Shown here: positions 58,470 to 64,000 of the stretch, piece after piece
Layout of the letters: each line of letters opens with the position of its first letter
Numbering within the stretch: the first letter of the stretch is position 1
From: Blasia pusilla
Lineage: Eukaryota; Marchantiophyta; Marchantiopsida; Blasiales
Direction of reading: 5' to 3'
NCBI GenBank assembly: GCA_050084515.1
Contig: CM114271.1
Span: 64,294,001 to 64,358,000, forward strand
Length of the DNA: 64,000 bases
Position numbers and translations under genes: made by a program
The notes under the pieces: model-generated
Database searches by the model: none
The model's input: only the letters and a program-made list of their open reading frames with translations
What the model was told of the DNA's origin: nothing

Positions 58470-59580
58470 CCGCTCCCAACGTGCCACGTTGGCACGTTGT
58501 GAGATGGGAGGGAGGTCGTGCTCGGCCACTCTGGATCCGTCTGGGGATGGGCGGTGAACTGAGACCTCGACCTACTTTGGCGAGAGGCATGACTGAACAG
58601 GTGCGGGAATCTGCGCGCTTTCAGCTGCACCTAGACCTCCAGATTGAACGAGGGTGGCTCCGTGAGCATGATAGCTCCTTTTCGCTCTCGAAGTCGTCCA
58701 ACTCTTTGACAGATTCAGCAGCACGCGTAATTCTCCGAATTTGGGAATGAAGGGGGAGTTTGGATGTTCAATCGCTAGGGTTGATGTCGAATCCTTTTTT
58801 CGCCGCCTAGCGTGTACCGGCCGATCGTGTTGCTCCCGGTGGGTAGGAGAGGGTGTAGATTTTGAGTTAGCCAATTGGGATAAGAAGTCGTTCATGGAGC
58901 TGATGACGGAGATACCGCCGATCGAGGCTCATGCTCGAGTTGTGTGACAAGCGAAGAAGGAAGGGATCTATCTTTGGGACATCCTGTCTAGTATGTTAAT
59001 TTGGAACAGGGAGAACGGGCGACGTGCAATTACTGTGCTGTCACGTACGTTGGGCATGCGATTTCCACGGTCATGAGTGAGTAAAATCTGACGAACTCAG
59101 ACCATTTGGCGCCGTTTCTCCGTCATCTTTAGGAACAGGGCGCAGTTCTAGAGGGATCCCTACCCGCCCCTGAGAGTGAATTGTAAGTTGATTCTCACGG
59201 ATTGAACTGCATCTGCCACCGCCATTGAATCATTTCGCCTTTCTTTTTCGGATGACTTTAAGGAAGGCTATTCGAGTTTCATAGGTTCTTCATAGGAGAA
59301 GGCTACAGTAATTGCTGTTGAGGAACTTCTTTCATGCATTGTTTTTTTTCAGAAGTCCTTTATCTGAGAAGGGTGAATGCGTTTGGTCAGAGTATGGATA
59401 AGATATAGACCTTCTGTGTCCAGTTGTTTACCTCCACAACCTGTAACGGAGATCTCCCCTGTGGATGCACTCGTTTTAGCATAGGATTGCCGTCTATGCA
59501 GATGTATGCAGGATTCAAACTTGGAAGATTTATTTGGGCTCTGTTTCCAAATCCCAATTATGTGTGAGTGTCCAAGTCTT
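58470..59580. other. Unassigned, one small palindrome
   Basis: CAACGTGCCA-CGT-TGGCACGTTG at 58479-58501 is a perfect 10-bp inverted repeat. Plus-strand open frames at 58481-58750 and 58741-58947 (DFELANWDKKSFMELMTEIP) are short and match nothing I know. They could be 5' exons of a gene related to the ABCF fragment downstream, but no splice chain was established. Confidence 0.35.
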
Positions 59581-59588
59581 TTCTTGTC

Positions 59589-59783
59589 GACGTCACTTGC
59601 ATGCCCTCGTGAGTTAGGATTATGAGTTTCTCAGAACTCCTCTGAAGCTGAGCTTCCCGAGTTCAGCTATGGCTCGGCTACTTGGAGAAACTCAGAGTAG
59701 CCGAGCCATAGTTTGGCCTGAGCTTTGGCAGATGACAGTGATGTGATCATAATCCCAAGTCACGAGGGCATGCAAGGGACGTC
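59589..59783. repeat. Foldback (hairpin) repeat, 195 bp
   Basis: Two arms pair across the whole interval. The outer stem is GACGTCACTTGCATGCCCTC (59589-) against its near-complement ending 59783. The inner 16-bp perfect stem is CTATGGCTCGGCTACT (59667-59682) with 59696-59711, around a 13-base loop. Mismatched bulges lie between. Size and shape fit a MITE or a plant small-RNA precursor. Confidence 0.9.
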
Positions 59784-59789
59784 AATAGC

Positions 59790-59989
59790 AGCAGGCCTTG
59801 CAAGCATACCATGCGAAACAGGATGAGATTTCTCGGCTTCAGGGATTTGTCAACCGTTTTGGTGCAAACGCAACAAAAGTTTCAGCGACCAATTTCACGA
59901 AGAAGCAGATACAGCGGATGACAGATGATATGCCCGACTTTATGGTACCGCCGAAATTTTCCATTGCCTCGTCCGCTCCTACCCTTTGA
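59790..59989 (+). pseudogene. ABCF ATPase linker fragment
   Basis: The frame reads QAYHAKQDEISRLQGFVNRF, GANATKVSATNFTKKQIQRM and ends FMVPPKF. This matches the linker between the two ATPase domains of ABCF (GCN20/Uup-type) proteins, where an AYxAKQxEIxRLQxFVxRF segment is followed by ANATKAxQAxSRxKxLEKM. ABCF proteins act on ribosomes or stress signalling and lack membrane spans. No Walker A, signature or Walker B motif was found nearby, so this is an isolated exon or gene fragment beside the foldback. Confidence 0.7.
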
Positions 59990-60976
59990 CCCCATACAAC
60001 GGAGACAGGTAGGAAAGAAAAACAAAGTAACCGAGGTACTAATTTAATCTAATGCACATTTTGCGACAAAATGATTCACTTTGACGGGGTTACCGTGTTC
60101 CATAATGTTCATGAGAAAGAAGAGAATTGTGTGGATGTGATTCAGAAGCTTCGATCATAAACCGTGTAGATCTATACTTTGAAGATCCACAATTCCATTT
60201 TTAAGAAGAGAGGACACATGAAACTACCTTCAACCCAATACTTTCTTTTAAGAAAGTTTCCTGATTTGAAGAGAGTTTCCTGATTGAAAAGAGGAAGGAA
60301 TTTTTGTGAACATATTTTACAATTTTATTCTCAGGTCTTCGTCACTCCCACATATTGGTTTTTCCATTATGGCAACTCGTCTAATATCGAGGATCATTCA
60401 AGTATCAAAAAATCTTTTGGCATCTAATTTAAAAAACGGAAAAATCATTGGAATCACAAGTGTGGAACAAAACTTTTTCCATCCAAGGTTTGAAAAGAAC
60501 AATATCATTTTTCCTTAGCTGATTAGAGTTCAAGCTCCTAGTGAACATTATGGTATTCCCAAAGTACACTAAGAACTCATGTTCATCATAGTGGCTCGTT
60601 TAGGATACTTCGCACTTCTTTGAGGGACAAAATTGGTTGGTGGATTCCTACTCCTACCTCTGACTCTCTCAAAACTACAAGCAAAACAGAGTATATGTGT
60701 TTACAAGAGAAAAACTTTTTCCCACTTGTCTCTCTTTGGACAAAGTCATCACATGAACATGTTGGAAAGCAACATATGTGTACAACATACACCCCACTAA
60801 CACTTGAATTCATAGTGTTGTTCCTTACCCAATGCATCCTTCCTATTCCATTCCCACTATGAACCTCTTTTGTGGCGATGATTTCCATGTTGGCCTCCCA
60901 AACTAATGCGATTCGCTTTGCTCTATCCACCGTTGGCCTACATATTCTCTTTCTCTCTACCCGATTTCTTGACTCT

Positions 60977-61589
60977 ATCACGTAGGATAGATTGGTGAGA
61001 TCCAGTAGAGCGCCTTGGTGAGAAGTGGAGGACACACTCAGTAGGTCGAGGATGACCTGCTAAGGCCCCGGGAAACCTGAGAGAGCACGTTTCCCCTTCG
61101 TTTCGGCTCATTTGGAGCCATATTGAGAAACTTACTATTTGGAGTATATGATCGACTTTCTATTTTTGGTAAGTGACCCTTGACCTCCTACATCAGATCA
61201 AGAGCCAAGGAGGTGACTTGGGAGAATAGGTTACCATGGAGAGAGCTTGGGAGAGGGGAGGGGTATACCTCAAGGAGAGAGAGTTTGAGAGCTCATTCTC
61301 TCTTTGTTGAATCTCTTGGCATGAGGCGGCGGAGCTATGGTTCCTTGCCTTGTGAGTGTAACCCGAGCCTCTCATTAGGAGAGTGAGTTTGGTTTGACAT
61401 CAGAGAGAGTGCACACCTTTGAGAGCTATGGTGTAGAGAGAGAGAGATTGGATCTTACTTTATTGGAGATATTTTAGTACTTCTTGTCTCGTTGTTTGGA
61501 TGCCATGAGTTAGCATGGGATTGTGCGTGTTTGTGTGTGTGTTTGGTGACAACGATGTATGTTGTGTAGCGATGTGTATGCGCACGACA
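60977..61589 (+). mobile_element. Solo LTR of the DNMT-gypsy related family
   Basis: This insert of about 613 bp is absent from copy 1. It starts TATCACGTAGGATAG and ends GCGCACGACA. It shares internal blocks with 49640-50017 (reverse orientation) and its GCGATGTGTATGCGCACGAC end with the gypsy LTRs at 16001 and 51261. Flanks ACTC/ACGC may be a diverged 4-bp target duplication. No internal region remains, which is typical of LTR-LTR recombination. Confidence 0.75.
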
Positions 61590-62472
61590 ACGCGAACAGA
61601 AAAAGTGGATTGAGATCATCCACCTTCTCCGGATAAATATTCACATCAATCTTAGGTTGGATTCAAAATGCGAATGTCTCTATAATGTGAACATGTTCCG
61701 AAGTCACTCCATCCACAAGTGGATCCACGTCTGGGGTTGCTTCTAGAAATATGCCACCTCTTGAGGTTGCAATCCACCTCAATGACCCGAATGCCATATT
61801 ATTGAACAATCCTTGAGACTAGATGTTGGGAAGTCCCAACACTAGAGGAATTATGAGATAAGACATTCACTTACTGCGTAGAAGTTTCTTCAACTCCAAC
61901 TTGGGAGCTATTCGGTGTCTCCAAATACATGGGTGAGGTTATTTCATTATCTAGATCAATCACCAATTTTGTTCCTTGATGATGACGCTTGACTTGCCTA
62001 AAGTCAAGGTACTTATCTGGTCTCCAGAAGTTTCGCTTAGACTGCTCTACCACCGTCTGTATGGGACGTCTTGAAACACGCCCACGAATGTCCCCACCAA
62101 TGTGGACATCTTTCTCGAGAGGAGTTCCAGCTACGCACTGATTAAAGGCTTCCACATAGATTTTCTCATCACCAGATCTCACAGTGGCCCTTACATAGAG
62201 CTCGTAAATTGAAGGGCTCTTTCCCTTGGTAATACCTTTTGTGAGGAATATATGGGATGCTGCGAATTGTAGCATTGCTCTTGCTTGGTCTTGTTGGCAT
62301 GCCTCCATGAGAGATTTTTTGACATGTTTGTGATGATCTCTAGGAGGAATGGACACTCTCGGCTCCACTTGTGTTGTAGTAGAGGGCATTTTCATGAATG
62401 TTCAATCCCTGCACATGCCAAATTGTCAATTCAAGGAGGCAACGCTTAAGCCAAGAATATGGCAACTTTTTG

Positions 62473-63002
62473 GAATCCGACATGTTGCAACACCCAAGAA
62501 TCTCCTATTGCAACCCGTTAGAATCAGACGGGTTGCAAGTAGGATACAAGTTTAGGGACCAAAATCTACCTGCAACTCATCGGATTCCGACAGGTTGCAA
62601 TAAGAATTTCGTTGAAAACAACAACTAGCAACTTGTCGGATTCCGATGGGTTGCAAGAAGAATTTTGTTGAAAAGAACAACAAAAAACCCGTCGGATTCC
62701 GACGGGTTGCAATAAGAACTTTGTTGAAAAGAACAACTAGCAACATGTCGGATTTCGACGGGTTGCAAGACTATTTTTTTCGGAAATAAAAACTTGCAAC
62801 CTGTCGGATTCCGACGGATTGCACGAAGAATTTGTTCGCAAAAAAGCTTCTTGCAACCCGTTGGCTACCAACGCATTAAACAAAAACATAATTTTTGAAC
62901 CCGTTGGAATCCGACAGGTCGCACTTTGATGCAACCTGTCATTTCAATGGGTTGCTTTACCTCTAGAGTTTGCAATCTATCGGATTCCCACGGGTTGCAA
63001 CC
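62473..63002. repeat. Palindrome array F (about 11 units, 55-57-bp period)
   Basis: Units lie at about 62473, 62509, 62570, 62627, 62685, 62738, 62793, 62850, 62893, 62931 and 62969. From 62570 to 62850 they are spaced 53-58 bp, matching array A in the duplicate gene. The unit at 62685 is close to a perfect palindrome. Spacers read AAGAA-TTTGTTGAAAAGAACAAC, a different spacer family from array A. The array fills the intron of SWIM gene copy 2. Confidence 0.9.
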
Positions 63003-64000
63003 TCATTTTAAGACCACATATATTTTGCAATAGTTTCTACCTGTGATCAGGAAAGGAGAAAATGTTGAACTCACATGCCGCATAAAGTTTCCCCATTGCC
63101 TCATCCGTACAATCCACCAACTAAGCCAATAACACAACTCTTTGTATTTCCCTTCAATTGCATGCTTCCTCCACCACACATGAAGCTCTTTTTGGCACTC
63201 CATGGCTTGTTTCAAGGTTTTGCTATCCTTGCAACGTTGAAGTAGAGCAACATGCTCTCTTCTCTTATTCTCCTTGATGCAGGATTTTGTGTAGCGAGTC
63301 ACTAACTATTGCCAATGGAAAGCATCGGACCAATCCCTTTCCGGTTGAACTTCTCCCCCCCAGAACACTTCCTTGATAGAAATCCATCTCGGTTGTGCAG
63401 TGTCCCATAAATTTCAGGAGGAGGACTTTTATTTTCCTTCACCACCTCCAATAAGAGTAACCAACAGATCTTCAAGCTGCCAACATCTTTTGCTTTCACC
63501 TCACAGAAAGTTTTGAGACCCTTCTCCACACGGTCGTAAACGTGTGCACCCGTGTTCAACCATCCATTTAACACCCTGCAGCAAATATCAAAGCTAACCC
63601 AACTCCAAAATAGATCTTCTCCCTCCCTCATTTTGTCAATAAGATCCAGGCCGCTAGACGGCCCTGTAGTAGATATTTTGAAGACATAAGCTCTGGATTC
63701 CTCGCCTCCTTGGCCCATGAATTGCCATCTCTGAATGAATGGAAACCTAGAGTTTGCTTTGATCCCGGAAATGGCATCCATCTTTGCGGTCTTTCCATCA
63801 AGTATTCGTATTTGACATAGTAAGTTTATGAAGCATCCAAGATCAGCCAAGAATGCCAGATTTTCCCATAGTTGTTTCTCCTCAATTGCCCTGATCTCCC
63901 TTTGGCAAGGGATTCCCAGCAGTTGTTTACAAAAATGTGATATAGTTGCCAATTTGATCACTCCGGGCTTTGATCTTGGAGAGTTTTTATAAATATCGGC

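Larger units (their letters stand above)
60215..63380. repeat. Segmental duplication, copy 2
   Basis: It is homologous to 1190-4440 in the same orientation. Differences are a solo LTR inserted at 60977-61589, loss of about 290 bp relative to copy 1 (between copy-1 positions about 2080 and 2366), and no 121-bp triplication. The two copies are about 59 kb apart. Confidence 0.85.
60586..64000 (-). pseudogene. SWIM zinc-finger protein gene, copy 2 (broken, runs off window)
   Basis: From the right edge on the minus strand: an exon at 63961-63302 of 219 codons (WENLAFLADLGCFINLLCQI, LDLIDKMREGEDLFWSWVSF), then a frameshift into HVALLQRCKDSKTLKQAMEC and HVWWRKHAIEGK (63302-63030). An intron with palindromes follows (about 63002-62470). 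The next exon, 62395-61871, has KHVKKSLMEACQQDQARAML and KGKSPSIYELYVRATVRSGD. The last exon region (61035-60586) carries the SWIM signature CSCDDFVQRETSGKKFFSCK-H and ends LSLKEVRSILNEPL. The solo LTR interrupts the coding region before the SWIM part. Both copies are damaged in different places, so their ancestor can be inferred to have been intact. Function is unknown beyond a zinc-binding DNA- or protein-interaction module. Confidence 0.6.

Overview
This window is eukaryotic nuclear DNA, almost certainly from a land plant. The evidence is spliceosomal introns with GT...AG borders, a Ty1/copia element primed by initiator tRNA-Met, plant-type Ty3/gypsy elements, a hAT transposase relic and long AT-rich non-coding tracts. 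I suspect a non-seed lineage (bryophyte, lycophyte or fern), because the only intact host-like gene belongs to glycosyltransferase family GT23, which I do not associate with seed plants. That placement is inference. No rRNA, convincing tRNA, operon or prokaryotic feature was seen.

Layout. 1-1.1 kb: decayed gypsy integrase with a chromodomain-like tail. 1.2-4.5 kb: a broken minus-strand SWIM zinc-finger gene, duplicated in the same orientation at 60.2-64 kb, so the two copies bracket the window. 7.3-7.9 kb: weak hypothetical exons. 8.9-15.4 kb: a broken multi-exon plus-strand gene with a ParB/sulfiredoxin-like DGNH signature and a possible methyltransferase-like C-terminal half. 16.0-25.8 kb: a Ty3/gypsy retrotransposon (minus strand) carrying a C5-cytosine DNA methyltransferase domain between protease and reverse transcriptase, and a PHD finger after the integrase. 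27.8-32.7 kb: a structurally complete Ty1/copia element (minus strand) with LTRs, PBS, PPT and 5-bp target duplication. 33-46 kb: AT-rich repeat-bearing DNA without recognisable genes. 46.3-48.7 kb: hAT transposase relic (minus strand). 49.6-52.2 kb: LTR pieces, a second integrase-PHD fragment of the 16-26 kb family, and a copia fragment. 53.2-56.2 kb: an intact four-exon GT23 fucosyltransferase-like gene (plus strand). 59.6-60.0 kb: a foldback repeat and an ABCF ATPase fragment.

Two things stand out. First, the gypsy element carries both a chromatin-modifying domain (DNMT) and a chromatin-reading domain (PHD). Second, a family of about 33-bp palindromes, with half-site CTTGCAACCCGTCGGA, occurs roughly 45 times in clusters in introns and flanks of the SWIM and ParB-like genes. 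In the SWIM introns it is spaced at a regular 56-57 bp. Its variants are mostly CpG to TpG/CpA changes, as expected from methylated cytosines.

The host genes do not form a pathway. The window reads as a few genes spread apart by transposons. Most mobile-element reading frames are broken even where LTRs differ by only 1-2%, so either the copies were mobilised in trans or the assembly carries indel errors. All calls are from reading the sequence; no database search was run.
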